Shown: positions 9,510 to 21,895 of the stretch, piece after piece | How positions within the stretch are numbered: position 1 is the stretch's first letter | Layout of the letters: every line of letters starts with the position of its first letter | Assembly: GCF_000276665.1 (NCBI RefSeq) | Contig: NW_004955477.1 | Coordinates: forward strand, 3,903,893-3,967,892 | Reading direction: 5' to 3' | DNA length: 64,000 nucleotides | Source of the DNA: Chinchilla lanigera | Taxonomy: Eukaryota > Chordata > Mammalia > Rodentia > Chinchillidae | The notes under the pieces: generated by a model | Seen by the model: only the letters and a program-made list of their open reading frames with translations | Database searches by the model: none | What the model was told of the DNA's origin: nothing | Made by a program: the position numbers and the translations under genes

Positions 9510-11311
9510 TCAGAGCACCACCCGTCTACAGAATCCAAGCAAAGCAAAGCAAAACATGACCGTTGAACACAGATATAAGAAATTCCATGTCTTTGAGGGT
9601 TACACATTTATTTATTTAGTTGAAGATTCACAGTGACTTTTTGTAACAGACAACGGTTCCCACGTTGAAATACATCTTTTTACCTAAGTGCGTGTGCTTA
9701 TGTGCTTGCATCATTGGATGTCTATAGAACAGGGATGTTTTCTTGCACTTTTGCCTTTAGAGTTAGACATGAAACAAAACATTAATGCACCAGAGCTACA
9801 CAAACACGCATGGGTCTCCCACTCCTGGCTCCTGCCCCCCAGCTGTCCTCTGGGCCGCCCCAGGCTGTTGGCATTCTTTCCTCCATGTGCTTCCTATTAT
9901 CCTTCCTCCCCCACCTGAAGGCCTTCCAGGCCGCGCTGTCAGGCTGCTGTTGCCTCCCGCAGTGGTGCTCCCCCTAAAAGCCCAGGAGTTTTCTCTTCAG
10001 CTCTTGGCCTCACATCAAAGCTCAAATACATATCTCAAGTCTCTGGTCGTGGTCTGCTAGCTGTGTCTGGCTGGGGGGTCAGTCTTCCTAGAACAGCCCT
10101 GTCCATGCATGTGTTTGCATATACTCATGCCCTGACAATGAAAGACTCAGTCTGCTGGTGGCTTGATGACCTCACCATAGAGTATTCAATTCTGTCTTCA
10201 GACAGAGTGGAAAAGTTTTGGAAACTGATCATGCAATTCATAGACAAGTAGGGGTTAACCACAACCATGTCTGCTGGTTGGGACCTTAAAAAGACACAAA
10301 TGTGGTGAAGCTTTAACTTGGGAAACACACTTAAAAATCAACAAAAACGTTAGCTAGCAGACCACATGCATTTTGTGTCTCAAGAGAGAAACCTGGCCTG
10401 TGAGTGAAGCAGCTACAAAGAGCTGCATGTGAGTGGAATTTTCTCCATCAGGTAAGGTCAATTAAAAGGTAATTAAAGCTCCAAAACTTTAGGGGAGCAC
10501 CCAGAGAAAACAATCAATTTTATTGATGTTAGTAATCTTTAGCTTTATTTCATATAGAATACACACCTTAGCAATTAGATCTGTGAGCCATATATAGCCT
10601 GTTTGTGGAGATTTCAGTTCTATCCTGTTTATAGAGATAGTGTGTTACCTTCTGTGCAAATGCACCCCTCTTTATAATTTGCTAGGCTTTTAAAATCTAA
10701 AAATGAGAGCATATGAACAACTCTGCCAAGGCCCCTCATTCTTTTTGTGATTGGTGGTGTCATTCACCTTAATTTTATATCTGTCTTTGTATAGTATATC
10801 CCTTAACACCTTCTATGGGGGGAGTGTGCACCCGATTCTTTTATTATTATACAATCTTTTATTTTTAAAGTTTCTTTTCATAGAATACATTTTCTTATTA
10901 GCAATTCCCCCATAGTGGGAAAATAATGTATTATATACAGTTTTATATTTATGCATAGATTATTTTAGGACAAGTAAAACACACTTGAGAATTCTGTTTG
11001 GAATCTGTAATATTCCAATACAGCTGCAAGGAAGACCTCTTCCCTAATGGATCTCTAGATGCAGAGATTCTTCATGCTTTCCTTCCTAGGATTTAGAGAT
11101 CTGTAATGGCAGCTATCAGCATCTCTTAATTTTAAAGTTTCTCTAGGACATAAAATAATCATCATTAGCTGTTACCAACTGAACAGAGAGAGAAGTTTCT
11201 GAAAATTAAATACTGATTTTTTAGTCTTTACTCATGAATTAACAATCCTTCCTTTTGTGTATTGTTCCTAGGAAAAATACAAAATTGTGATTATGTATTG
11301 ATCGTAATAAA
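9510..11311 (+). other. FANK1: FANK1 3' UTR and downstream flank
   Basis: Non-coding DNA after the FANK1 stop. No AATAAA or ATTAAA was seen in the first roughly 950 bases. The nearest + strand candidates are ATTAAA at 10461 and 10472 and AATAAA at 11306-11311. The true transcript end may therefore use a variant signal close to the stop, or lie farther out than expected. No repeat was recognised in this stretch. Confidence 0.4.
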
Positions 11312-11629
11312 ACTGAGTTTTCTTTAAGAGCCTGATAAAAATGCAAAGCAAAAGCTCATAAGTAATGTTTAGTTATCTTGAGTCTTGTGAGCTGGGAGAA
11401 AATCCTATTAACTTACCAAAATTACAGAACTTGGTCTCACTATTTCTTGGGTATAATTTCTCTCAAACCTTTTCCTCAAAATTACATTCTGAAAATAACC
11501 ATGTGATAAAGAGAAGGTTTGTCCTCTATGGACTTATCTGTTATTTCTTCCTTATTGTGAGCTGAATATCATGAAAGAGCAGAGGCAAGGAGGCATACAT
11601 TCAATTCTTAAGGTATTAAGTCAAAAAGA

Positions 11630-12150
11630 TCAGAGCTTCCATAGCATGGCAACAGCTTTGCAAATGCCCACACTATGACAGTCGAAGTAACAAAGCCCAG
11701 CAAAGGGTAAGGCCGAGAGCGCCAAAAGGCCTGCCTTGGCAGCTTTCTGCCGTGCATCCCCCATGAACATAGTAACAACTTGTCCAAGGCCCCAGTGACT
11801 ATAAAGAGTCACAGCTGCTGCCAGGGAGTAGTCCATTGCAGAGCAAGGATTCAAGTATGTAGCTGGAAGTAGGCTCAGGAGCAAAACACTGGTAACTCTT
11901 TTGCTAGCCCAGTGGAGAAATGCAGCCTTTAAACCAGAATGATGGCTGGGTGACAGGTGAATATTCTGTGCTCCAAGCTACCCTGGGGCAAGTCAGTCTT
12001 GTAGAAACACTGCAACATGAACAGGTCGCAACACTGGAGTTTGAAGGAACAGAGCTCGGCCTCCTCGGACACTGCAGAAGATATTCAGCCTCAAGACAAA
12101 ACCACCATCTTGCTTTTGAAGGCTCGAGGTCGTCTGCCAACCCAGAAGCA
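11630..12150 (-). pseudogene. SDHD: Processed pseudogene of SDHD (succinate dehydrogenase subunit D)
   Basis: Intronless copy of the mRNA for the small membrane-anchor subunit of mitochondrial complex II. The last 84 codons are still open and recognisable ([16 protein letters not shown] is altered by one residue; [15 protein letters not shown]; ending AVAMLWKL then TGA at 11630-11632). The ATG equivalent is at 12106-12108, giving 479 bases against 480 in the human coding sequence as I recall it. Homology continues into the 5' UTR to about 12150 and into the 3' UTR below 11630. The copy is dead: a TGA falls at codon 6 and small indels shift the frame in the N-terminal half. All four-gene introns are absent, so it is a retrocopy. 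No clear A-tail or target duplication was found. Confidence 0.93.
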
Positions 12151-12189
12151 GTGATCCTCATTCTTTACTGTTCTTACCAGGTTTGGTAA

Positions 12190-12720
12190 TGTTGTCCACC
12201 CTCTGGGCAATATTGAACTATCCTTATATTCCTGAGATAATCTCCTTGGGTTGTGGTGAATTGCTGCATTCTATATGCTTTATTGCTGCGTCGCTATATT
12301 TGCCCTTTATGCTTAAGACTAGCAAGTGGTTTAATTCTATTTCAGTTTTCTTTACGAGCAACAACTTATGGTTTTATTTGTTCTATTTTCTAATTACACT
12401 TTTTATTTGTACAAATTTATTTCTTCTATTTTTCCATAGGCTTATTTTCTTGTTCCTTTTATAACTTTTCTGTTGATATTATTAAATTTACTCATCTCCT
12501 TCTGTTTTGTTTAGTAATAGATGTGCTTAGGGCGATGAATTTCCCCTTCAGCGGTTCTTTAGTTGAATTACTATGCGCTTTTTTCTAAACCTTTCAGATC
12601 TAAAGATTCCACTAGGGGTACTTGCTAAATACAGATTTCTTGGGCTCGTCTCAGACTCTGAATGGGAATGTCCATGGAAAAGGCATGGCAATGGATTTTA
12701 ACAGGTATCCAAGGTAAGTT
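12190..12720 (-). mobile_element. L1 ORF2 fragment, antisense
   Basis: Reverse complement of L1 ORF2 reverse-transcriptase DNA: 'ttgaactatccttatattcc', 'tgagataatctccttgg' and, further on, 'gcttagggcgatgaattt'. Heavily diverged. It abuts the 5' end of the SDHD pseudogene. The right boundary is approximate. Confidence 0.55.
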
Positions 12721-13528
12721 CTTATAATTCAAGGAGTTTTGAGTACAGCCGTAATGTGTGTTATTTGCAGTGCTTTAATTGCTATTTTCTAGATAATCTG
12801 TAATTCATCTTTGACTATAGAATCATTACATTTCTAGGACACAGAATTATTTTTTTAAAAAAGTTTCTCCCTTCCCCCTCTCTCTGCACCCTTCTCCTTT
12901 CAAGGTATTTTGAAAGAAGACTTGTATGTTTGGAGTGTCTCATTTGATATATATCTACTTCACCTATCTTAATAACTATTTGAAATCAGCTGTATACTGA
13001 CCTTTTGCCTATTTTGTCACAAGTGGAAAATGGCAAGGATAAGGACCTCTTTATTCTTGTTACCATTTTGAATATATATGAGTATATATATGAATGTATA
13101 TATATAGATGAATATGTATGTATGTTTTTTATTTCCTGCAGCTTCTTGACGAAGTTGGGAGCTATTTTTAAAAATTCAAAAATATAAAAATATTAAGAAT
13201 AGATTATGACCTTTAGATTTTCAGTTCCTACTCATCTGATGTCTCTGCCATTGCTTACCTTGTAAACTTATCTCCTACATAAATAAGGTGAGTTTAAAAA
13301 TTTTTGATAATTATGAATTTATGTTGCTGAAAAAAGTATCAAGTGTCCCTGATACTCTCATCAATGGTATGTATGAACAGGCATTTTCTTCCCTCCCATG
13401 TCCCCTCCCCAGCTGGCCCCTGAGAATTAACAATATGTATGTTGCTTGCTGCCCCTCCCCATTGCTTATTTTCTTGTGCTCCAAAATTGTTTCATACATT
13501 TATAAATGAATATGAATATGTATTTTTT

Positions 13529-13668
13529 TTAAAGTTATTTCAATTTTTATTTATTTATTTATTTATTTATTTATTTTGGTTTTGGTTTTTCTCCGGTACC
13601 GGGAACCGAACTCACGACCTTGCTCTTGCCAGGCAGGCGCTTTTGCCGCTGAGCTAAATCTCCAGCCC
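13529..13668 (-). mobile_element. ID SINE, reverse, with target-site duplication
   Basis: Reverse ID core ('ccggtaccgggaaccgaact', 'ttgccaggcaggcgctttt', 'gctgagctaaatctccagcc') preceded by a (TTTA)n-rich tail at about 13549-13576. It is flanked by a 16-base duplication with one mismatch, tgaatatgtatttttt at 13513-13528 and tgaatatgcatttttt at 13669-13684. Close in sequence to the young copy at 31559. Confidence 0.9.
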
Positions 13669-13759
13669 TGAATATGCATTTTTTACATGAGGGCTTCGTC
13701 TCCATTTTTGTAACATTTTCAGTAATAAATAAGACACTGTTATGTTTATCTGTTTACCA

Positions 13760-13765
13760 TTTATT
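13760..13765 (-). promoter_or_regulatory. ADAM12: Candidate ADAM12 distal polyadenylation signal
   Basis: AATAAA on the - strand, about 5.0 kb after the ADAM12 stop. The human long-form 3' UTR is of that order as I recall, so this is the best-placed candidate. Other - strand AATAAA hexamers lie nearer the stop, at 15855, 15870 and 16424. Confidence 0.35.
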
Positions 13766-16700
13766 GGGTATAATATTCTTAACAATGACTTTTTCTACTG
13801 AAATAGCAGGTTGTATTTACCTGTAGATCCCCAATATGAGAAATGTGTACAAAAGTAACAGAATGTAACATAAAAAGTTATGTGAAAAAATTAGCAAACC
13901 AAAGCATTATAAATGGATGAAGCACTGCAGAATGACTGTGCTGGTTTATGTAGCCGTAACTTCAATCTGTACTGTGCTAAACAGCCTGTAACCAAGTGAA
14001 AGAGTTGCATTGACAATTGGCACACACGTTCAGACCTCAGGCTGCCCGACCACCTACCAATTTGACTTGACAGAAGGAGGTAAGGGAACTATTAGTTCTG
14101 CTTCTACTTGTCCTAAAAGTCTTGGCCATCTATTGCCTAGAGAGTTTTATCTTTCTCATTTGTTTTTCCTATCACTGCCCTATGAAGATACCTACTTATT
14201 ATAGGCCACAAATGTAAAATGGTTTGCAACTTTTTTGTACAACTAAAATGATCATGTATCATATATTCTTCTGTCTGGATTTAAATGTGCTAAGTTAAGG
14301 ACTAAAAGGCTATTTTCTAGGAGAATTACAGGGAATATAGAGCATGCTTTTAAGACAATATGGGAAATCAGGGTGGAATTAGAAGGCATGTAACCCCAAG
14401 GAGCCAAATGACTTTAAATCAAGAGTTCTTTTGACTGTTCCATTTTCTGACTACCACTATCCACTATTAACTATTTTAACCATTTCATATGTAGTATTTT
14501 TCTTGTGTTTTTAATATGAAACAAGATTATAATGGCTGGATTATAAACTGCTGCTACTTTCCCAAAAGTAAAGCGGGGAGGATATTCTCTGCAACAGCCA
14601 GGGAAATGGTACTTTCCTATATGAATAGATGGCTGTAGGAAGTATTTTGTTTCTCAGAAATAGTTCTGTGCATGGGGCTCACAAATCTTTCTTGGAAGGT
14701 TGTTTCTCGATTGGAGTTTTCAAATATGTTTAAAAACAATAGATGTCAATAGTAACTTGAGAGTGAGTCAAGACAATTTTGCAAGCATAGCTAAATTGAG
14801 TTTTCTATGGCCAACTTCGCTAATTAGAACAAGGCATTAGATGGGAAGTCACTGTGGTCAGTATGCCTGCGGAGGGACTTGGGGGAATTCAAGGCTGGAG
14901 GGTGCTGGAAAGGTTGCTCTGTGCTGTGACCCTGGAGAAGGTAGGCTTTGAGTGTCCAGTAGGTGGACCTGCAGGATAGCCACATACTGTAGTAGTCACC
15001 ATGTTGGCTGACTTGAAGTACTGACAAAAGTAGATAAGAGATTTGATTATTGGAGACTGGAGAGGCATCAGCATTGGGTTTAGCTTCCATAAGGCACTTG
15101 CGTCTGGTGACCAGGAAAGGTAAAGGTAAAGGGCCATTTTTGCCCCTGGCTTACTGTGTCCAGAAGATGTGTATGGGCCTGCTGATACATCATGGGGAGT
15201 AGTTGTGGCAGCATTGTGCTGACTTCTAGCATGGTTCGGGATGGGAAAAGGTGGTACCTGCGATGACTCCTACCAGCCACTTGCTGTGTATGAAACTTCC
15301 AGCCTGAAAATCACATCTCTGGGTTAGTGCTGGTTTGGGGAGACTTGTAGGAGGGTTGTAACTTTAACCTGGTCACTAGTATATAGCTGGGACCATTTTG
15401 AGAGCAGTGAGGAAGCATCTGTAGACTAAGTCTGCCCTAGCTTTCTCTAGGACATCTAGGGCAGTCATACCTAGCCAAACTTAAAGATGAAATGAGCCTC
15501 GTGAGAAAAACCAGCAAGAGGTCCGAGTGTATTAGGAAGATCTGGCCCAGCTGCCCAGGCATTTTGCCCTCTCAGGGACTTGTTGGCTCAGAGTGCTTAG
15601 TAAACATCATTTGAGAGGTGGCAGGAGGATACTCAGGCATTCTTGTTGGCCCAGCATCAGGCTCTTTTTAGCACCATAGGGGATCACAGGTCCTAAGAGT
15701 ATTCTGACACAGATCGGAGTTTTAGCAGTTTTAGGGGATGCATTGATGTGTTGTATTGATTTGTCAGAGAACAATGGCCTAAATTTCAGCCTGAGAATTC
15801 CTAATAAAGTTAAGAAGGCATAAAAATGTCCCCTTGGAGACTAGTTCAGAAGTCTTTATTCTCATATAGTTTATTTTGTTGCTGTTGTGGTTTTTGTGAT
15901 GTCATCCCACATGTGTAAGCTGGAAAATTCACACTGGGTAGTGTAACCTCTGCATGCATATTTCGACAATGGAAAATGTTACACCTTGTTTCTCTTGGTT
16001 GCTACACATCTGATTCCATGTGTTAGGAAAACAAACTGTTAAAAACATTTCAGGATATACACTTTTAATGGAATGCCTGGAAGATTAGCCATATACTTTC
16101 TTACAAAGTGGGGTCATATAACCTGCAGCTATTCCTAGATGTACAAAGGAAAGTGAGTAACCTCCAGGCCTCCTTTGTGTCTAGGCACTGAACTTCCTCA
16201 GTGATAGTCTTATAAAACTCACATCAACTCTGTTATGCCTACAAAGCTTTTCAAAAATATGAAAGAATAATCAGATCACCATTGAAATGTAACTCTTAAT
16301 TTTTGTTTCCATCCTTTATGAATATAATAAAAAGGGAGAAAAATATCTTCCTCCAAAAAACAACTACCATCCTGGTTATTGGCTCCTAAGTTACATTAAA
16401 ATGGAAGTTATTGCTATATATGTTTTATTTGATAAATATTGCTTCTTGGAAGTACTCTTTTAATATCTGTGTATTATAAGGGAATATTAGGTTTAAATAT
16501 GCTCTTATTCAGAAATAAACTGCATGGCTCTATAAAAGCTATTAAGTATTGTAGAGATAAGAATATGTCACCAGCCACAGCCCCTAAGTGGCCATTGATG
16601 ACATGACATAGGATCACAGTTTTAACCTCCTTTAATATCAAACTTTTCCTGGTTCTTTAAAAGCACAGGTCTTGTAGTTAAGAAGAGCAAAAAAGTCCAT

Positions 16701-18751
16701 TCATATTCTTCCTCTAACTCACAATAGAAGGAGCTAAGATGTCAGATCTAAGGATTTGGGCATCTAGAAAGATAATGCCCACGTAATGCACCATAAAAAA
16801 CTGTAAACCTTTTCAATATTATATGTTTTGGCCTTAATACAATTGCCAAATGTAATATCAGTTACAGTAATTCTGTATGTATCTCATCAGCAGTAATATC
16901 ATCTACCATGGCTTTACATTTTTAAGAAAATAATTGTATAATAAACAGATGTATAAGAGTTGGAATGTATTAGAACTGGGTTCCCTTTTGTGTGTGTTTG
17001 TGACATAGATTTATTTATCTACAGTTATGAATACTATGTTGCCTGGATATAGTGGGGAGCATGGGCAAAGTTAAATGCAGTTTTGTTTTTTGGAAGGCAA
17101 ACCAAGATTCTTGGTATGTATTTTTCTTTCTGCTTCAAGGCATAGGAAAACCATTGCAATGACTCCTAAAGTCTTATCATAAAACACTCAGAGTGAATTA
17201 TAGAACTATTATCAATTGACTTCTAATATGAAAACTAACTATATATGACCTAACCAGAAGACAGGGAGAGGCAGGATGGCATTTTGCATTATCTGAGCAT
17301 TTTTATATTTTTCATGCCACTGGATTCAGGCGTCTTGAAGATCTTCTTGTGGAAATGCCTCCTAGTCAGATACTGGCAGACTAAAATGTTGAGGGGGCCA
17401 CTTGCCCATTTCAGGAATATGTAAGATCAGGCAAATGATTTCCTTTTCACATTCTGTGATGCTCAACAGGTAGGCTGCAAGTGTTAAGGCTTCATACTAT
17501 GTTAGAAACATCTTTTAAAGATTCCTGAAGTCTAACTGAGAAAATAAAATGTGCTACAGAGAATTTAAGGTTTCTTTGTCCAATATATACTGATCAGTAG
17601 AGCAGACTTAGGCTATACCAGGAGAATAGCATTTCATTTTGTTTTAGTTTCTGCAAGCATATGGATTCTCATTTTTAATAAGTTGAACCTTTCAGTAAAA
17701 GGAGATTTTTATCTAAACAATCGATTGACTAGATCTGGTTACTACTTTACATCTGAAAATCATTATGGTCCCATGGAAAGCCTCATCTGTCTGTCTGAAC
17801 ACAAGGTCATTGTATTATAGTTGAGAAGATAATGTGGTAATTTGCTTAGCTCCAAACAGTACTGGGAGATGGAGGTTTGCAGTGGCTTCCTTGTGGAAAC
17901 ACCACCATTCCCAATCTAAATAATGTGTTAAATGCCAGCACTCTGAAAAAAACAGCCAGTAAAAGAAGTTCTTAATGTTTCTATGTCTATGTAGCAAAAC
18001 CGTGAGCAAAACTACAGATCTCTTCTTTGTCTGCTGTCCAAATGTGCTCATGGCTGGTCAGCTCCAGGTCAAGTTTCTGCCTGGCCTGGCATTCCAGTCT
18101 CTATCTTGGTTGGGGCCACACCTCAAAGTTCCTGACTGCAACCCAGGTTCTCTCCAAAGCATCCTGGCCAGAAACCAGATCCTTCTCTTTTGTCCTGGGG
18201 GCCTGTCAGCTTGCCAGGGCCCAGGACCTCCCTGAAGGCCAAGCACAGCCTGGACTTCAGCCCCTAGTTCTGGCCCAAGTTAGAAATTCCACAAAATCAC
18301 TCAAGGTGTTCTACCTGGGCTCTTTCGAATTGTGTCAGGTACCGTAACCACAGCTGAGGGCAGCTGGGTGACTGTTTCCCAATAAAGCCTTGATCAGAAA
18401 GTAAACATCTTGTCCAGAATCCCATCAAGCAGGATATTTCAAGTTCACTAAAATATTAAAAGCACAAGCCTTCCTTCCATGGAAAACTCAGTGATGGTAA
18501 AAATGCCTACTACAGCGCACTGCACTGTAATAAACATTCTGCATAAATAATAATTTACAAGTTCCTGAGCAAGTATACAGAGCACCATAGCACAGCACAG
18601 CACCGACGGCAGTAGCTCAAAGTTCTTGAAATAATGGTTTTTTAAATTTAAAAAGTTCTAAAAATTGGTACAAAAAAATCACTCCAACTGGAGTTGAAAG
18701 ATAGTGCAAACTTCTGTCTTCACTGTTGAAAAAAAGGCGTCAACTTGCTTC
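13766..18751 (-). other. ADAM12: Probable ADAM12 long-isoform 3' UTR
   Basis: About 5 kb downstream of the ADAM12 stop with almost no recognisable SINE or L1, unlike the introns on either side. That scarcity fits a conserved long 3' UTR. The extent is inferred from the expected length and the AATAAA at 13760, not proven. Short open frames at 14824-15280 are not gene-like. Confidence 0.45.
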
Positions 18752-18812
18752 TCACTTAATGTAGGCGGTGTGCGTGGATCTGGGCACTTGGTGTGGATAT
18801 TTAGGAGCAGGT
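18752..18812 (-). CDS. ADAM12: ADAM12 last coding exon with stop
   Basis: Acceptor cttcag|A completes the Arg codon left split by the previous exon. The exon then encodes PAPKYPHQVPRSTHTAYIK and a TGA at 18752-18754. This is the C-terminus of the long transmembrane isoform and matches the human end almost exactly. It closes the proline-rich cytoplasmic tail and includes a tyrosine (AYIK). Confidence 0.97.
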
Positions 18813-18966
18813 CTGAAGTAAGAGCAATCGAGAGAAAAGAAAACAAAATTGTATTTAGAGATCTTGAGTGTTACTTCTGTGGATATTAAAGCCTTGGATG
18901 GCATAAGTCTTTTTCCTACAAGCTATTAGGTTAGATCTGAATGGAGACCACTCTTATTTTTGCCAG

Positions 18967-19119
18967 GGGTTGCAAATGATATCAAGAACCTTGCTCAGGG
19001 CTGCAGAATTCCCAGTGGTTTACAATGGATGGTTGATCACCAGAGAAGCCCGCACCAAAGCTATTTCTCCCATCTACCAGCTGATTCTGGAAGAGCATGG
19101 TCCAACAGAAAAAAATGAT
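18967..19119 (+). other. Exon-like open block on + strand, unknown
   Basis: 153 bases, open for exactly 51 codons, preceded by a pyrimidine-rich acceptor-like sequence (cttatttttgccag|GGG) and followed by a donor-like GAT|gtgagtc, so phase 0 at both ends. The peptide contains RAAEFPVVYNGWLITREART and ends EEHGPTEKND. I do not recognise it. It lies inside the last ADAM12 intron but on the FANK1 strand. It could be an alternative 3' exon of a + strand transcript, a retrocopy scrap, or chance. Confidence 0.3.
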
Positions 19120-19332
19120 GTGAGTCACTTAGGTAATTTTAGGTTTTCCAATAGCCACTTGAAAAAGTGAGACATATATGAAATTAATTTTGGTAATACA
19201 TTTCATTTAACCCAATGCATTTAGAGTATTATTCCAACATGTCATCAGTGTGAAAATGAATAAGACAGTTGGCATTTCAGGGGTTCTAAGTCTTCAAAGT
19301 CGAGTGTGTATTTACATTGATAGCAGATTTTG

Positions 19333-19427
19333 ATTTATTTATTTATTTATTTTGGTACTGGGAATGGAACTCAGGACCTTGCACTTGCCAGGCAGGAACT
19401 TATGCCACTGAGCTACATCCCTGGGCC
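19333..19427 (-). mobile_element. ID SINE, reverse
   Basis: Reverse ID with a TTTA-repeat tail: 'ggtactgggaatggaactca', 'ttgcacttgccaggcaggaa', 'ccactgagctacatccctgg'. Lies in the last ADAM12 intron. Confidence 0.88.
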
Positions 19428-20907
19428 AATTTTTTATTTTTTTACCAGTGGCTACTGGGTAGCAGAGCTGTTGATAACCACAGCAGAGCAGGCTATGTGT
19501 GATCCTTCTAAAATAAACAGGTAGAGAGGAGCTGATTACTATGGTGAGGTAGAGGTGAGATAGGCCACTGCTTAAGGGCATTTAAAAAAGGAACCAGCCC
19601 CTTAACATGCTCATGTAAAGTAGTGTTTTCCCCCTCCAAATAAAGAGAGGGGGGAAAAAAAGCAACTCTAAAATCAACATGCAAACCACAATGAAATAAT
19701 TAGGATGCTATGCAATTTTTTCCGTATTTCTGCAGTTGGGAATTAAACCATTGGACTGACCCTTTGACTGCCTTTATCTGTGAGATTTATTAGGCAGCTA
19801 TTTCTTTCATAGGCCAGACATTCTTCCCAGAGCCTGTAATCACTGGTGTGTGTCTTCCCCCTCTGAGATATGAATTACTGTGCACAGGGCCTGGCCAATA
19901 GTCAGTACCTTTGGTTCCTTTGAGCTCATAAAGTGAGCATCCTGCCATGTGAGTCAGAAGAGAGTTTGGGCTGTGGGTTTCACAGCCTTCTGGGGGAGGA
20001 GGGCCTGACTGGTCTCATCTGCCAATTTTCATGGTGTAAATACTCCTACAGGGTGTGATTCCAAGGTACCACCAGTATGTCCCCAAACATGGAAGTGACA
20101 TGAGCAGTACCATGATGCTGAACTCCACCACCTGGATAATAGATATCTGCAAACTCAGTGCCACAAATAATTATAGCAAAAGGTAGTACAAAACAAAACA
20201 AAAAAATAGAAGTGATGTTTGAGCACTTATTATCTTGGTTTTTTATATAGCTTAAGTTTATAGAATTTAGTCTTTAATACAGTATTTAGCTAGGTTTAAC
20301 ACACTGTTTGCAAAATTTCTGGAAATTTAATATCTCTCACCAACCACTGTGAACCACCAGTTCCACCATGGCATTGGGCTAACCTCCATGCATACATAGG
20401 ATTCAGGCTGTCTTCCTAGTCCCCTAGGAGAAAGTGTACAGACAACCCCAGCAGGAGCAAGCCTTTAAGGGCAATTCTGTTGCATAGAGAAGCCCCTAAT
20501 CTCCTGCTTTAAGCTGCTGCTTCTGCTTTACCTGTCATTTACCCACAAACCTGACCTATGTCTCAGGATCCCAGGGTCTGGGGAGACTTGGTCTTGGTGA
20601 GAGTTTTGGAAGTGGGTATCTAACCATCATGCGATCACACTGTTTTTCTTCTTAGTGCCTTTGTGAGACAAGGCCAGGGCCATATCAGCAGCCACAGCTT
20701 TCCCAGCTATGCCATCTAGTTCTACCTCATCTTGAGCCAGTTGCTTAGGCATTCTGGGCCCTTGCTGAGAGCTAGGCGGTAACGCTTGCAGCTGTGGCTC
20801 CTGTTGCTGCTTTTGATTATGTTTCTATTTCCTGTTGTCCCCAGTCATAGGAACACAAGGCATAACCTAGCCCACTACCCCAAAGCCACTAGAGAGAGGA
20901 GACCCAC

Positions 20908-21038
20908 CTAATGGGTGCTGGGCGAAACCCAGGCTCCTGCTGTCCCGGTGTCTTCACTGCAGCATTAGAAAGCCGAGTTGTCCTGTTCAAAGGATTGGCA
21001 GGCAGAGGCTTCTGAGGAGGGTTTGGCTTATGAATCCC
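20908..21038 (-). CDS. ADAM12: ADAM12 cytoplasmic-tail exon (second from 3' end)
   Basis: Phase-0 acceptor ttattgcag|GGG and donor ATTAG|gtgggt, which splits an Arg codon. Forty-three full codons. Encodes GIHKPNPPQKPLPANPLNRT, then TRLSNAAVKTPGQQEPGFRP and API. The KPNPPQKPLP segment is a PxxP SH3-ligand motif. The human ADAM12 tail binds SH3 proteins such as Src, Grb2, p85 and Tks5 through such motifs (family knowledge). Diverges from human mainly in the LSNAAVK segment. Confidence 0.96.
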
Positions 21039-21744
21039 CTGCAATAAACATAAAATTATGCATGATTCCTTAGCTTCATAACCAGGCATCAACACTTCCA
21101 TCAGAGTTCCTGAAAAGCAATATTTGAAGAACGGTAAATTGCTGCACGGTATAGGCTCATTTACTGATAATCCCCGTCACTGTATGAGGTGGAGGAGTGA
21201 CCTTTGTTAACCTAATTGCCCAAATTTTCTCTGACATTTAGAGATTTATTCATAAATGCATATAAAACAATCATGAATCTGCCAATCCCATAGTGTTCAT
21301 GGGCTTTGGAGTTCGTATTGGAGATCTGTGCTAATACTACCTAAGGGATGTAAACTTTCCTCTGCCTTTACATGGCTTTTCAATTTATAAAGACCTAAAA
21401 TGAGAAGCTGGTAAAATATTTTAAGCATTACACTAATTACTCCATTTCTCTGTTATCATATGAAAGAACTGGCCAAGCTGTGGTGGACTGGTGAATATGG
21501 ATGGCCAGTGTTCCAAAGTCTGGTCTAGATTATCTGGCATGATCTGCTGAAGTTCTTTCACCTGAATACTTCCTATAATTAGTTCAAAGAATTGACCCAG
21601 TGGTTTGAAAGACAAGTCAAGCCTGCAGAAGCTGGGTGGAAGTGTGTCATTGGCCAGGAGGCAGGGAAGATGTCAGCCAAAGGAGGTGGAAGAGCTTGAA
21701 CTTGGGGGCTATTCTATGCTGGGTTTTATCCAAAGACCAGTGTT

Positions 21745-21895
21745 TTGGGACTTGTCAAGTCAGTTGACCTCTTTGAATCTCAATTTCTTCTGGAAAATAC
21801 AAGCAAACAAGACCTATCTCATAGCTTTATTATGAAGATTAAATAAAATAATGCACAGGAAGTTTCTAGCACATATGTAATGTTTATCAGTAATG
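21745..21895 (+). mobile_element. MIR fragment, forward
   Basis: Core-MIR order is visible: 'gacctctttgaatctcaatt', 'atgaagattaaataaaataa' and 'agtttctagcacatatgtaa'. Old and diverged. Confidence 0.6.

Larger units (their letters stand above)
18813..20907 (-). other. ADAM12: ADAM12 last intron
   Basis: 2.1-kb intron splitting an Arg codon (GTGGGT to CTTCAG on the - strand). Contains an ID SINE and the exon-like open block at 18967-19119. The remainder shows no feature. Confidence 0.85.

Noticed and set aside
14824..15280. Overlapping - strand frames in the presumed ADAM12 3' UTR
   Set aside because: No start context, domain or homology recognised. An old retroviral gag remnant was considered but no motif supports it.
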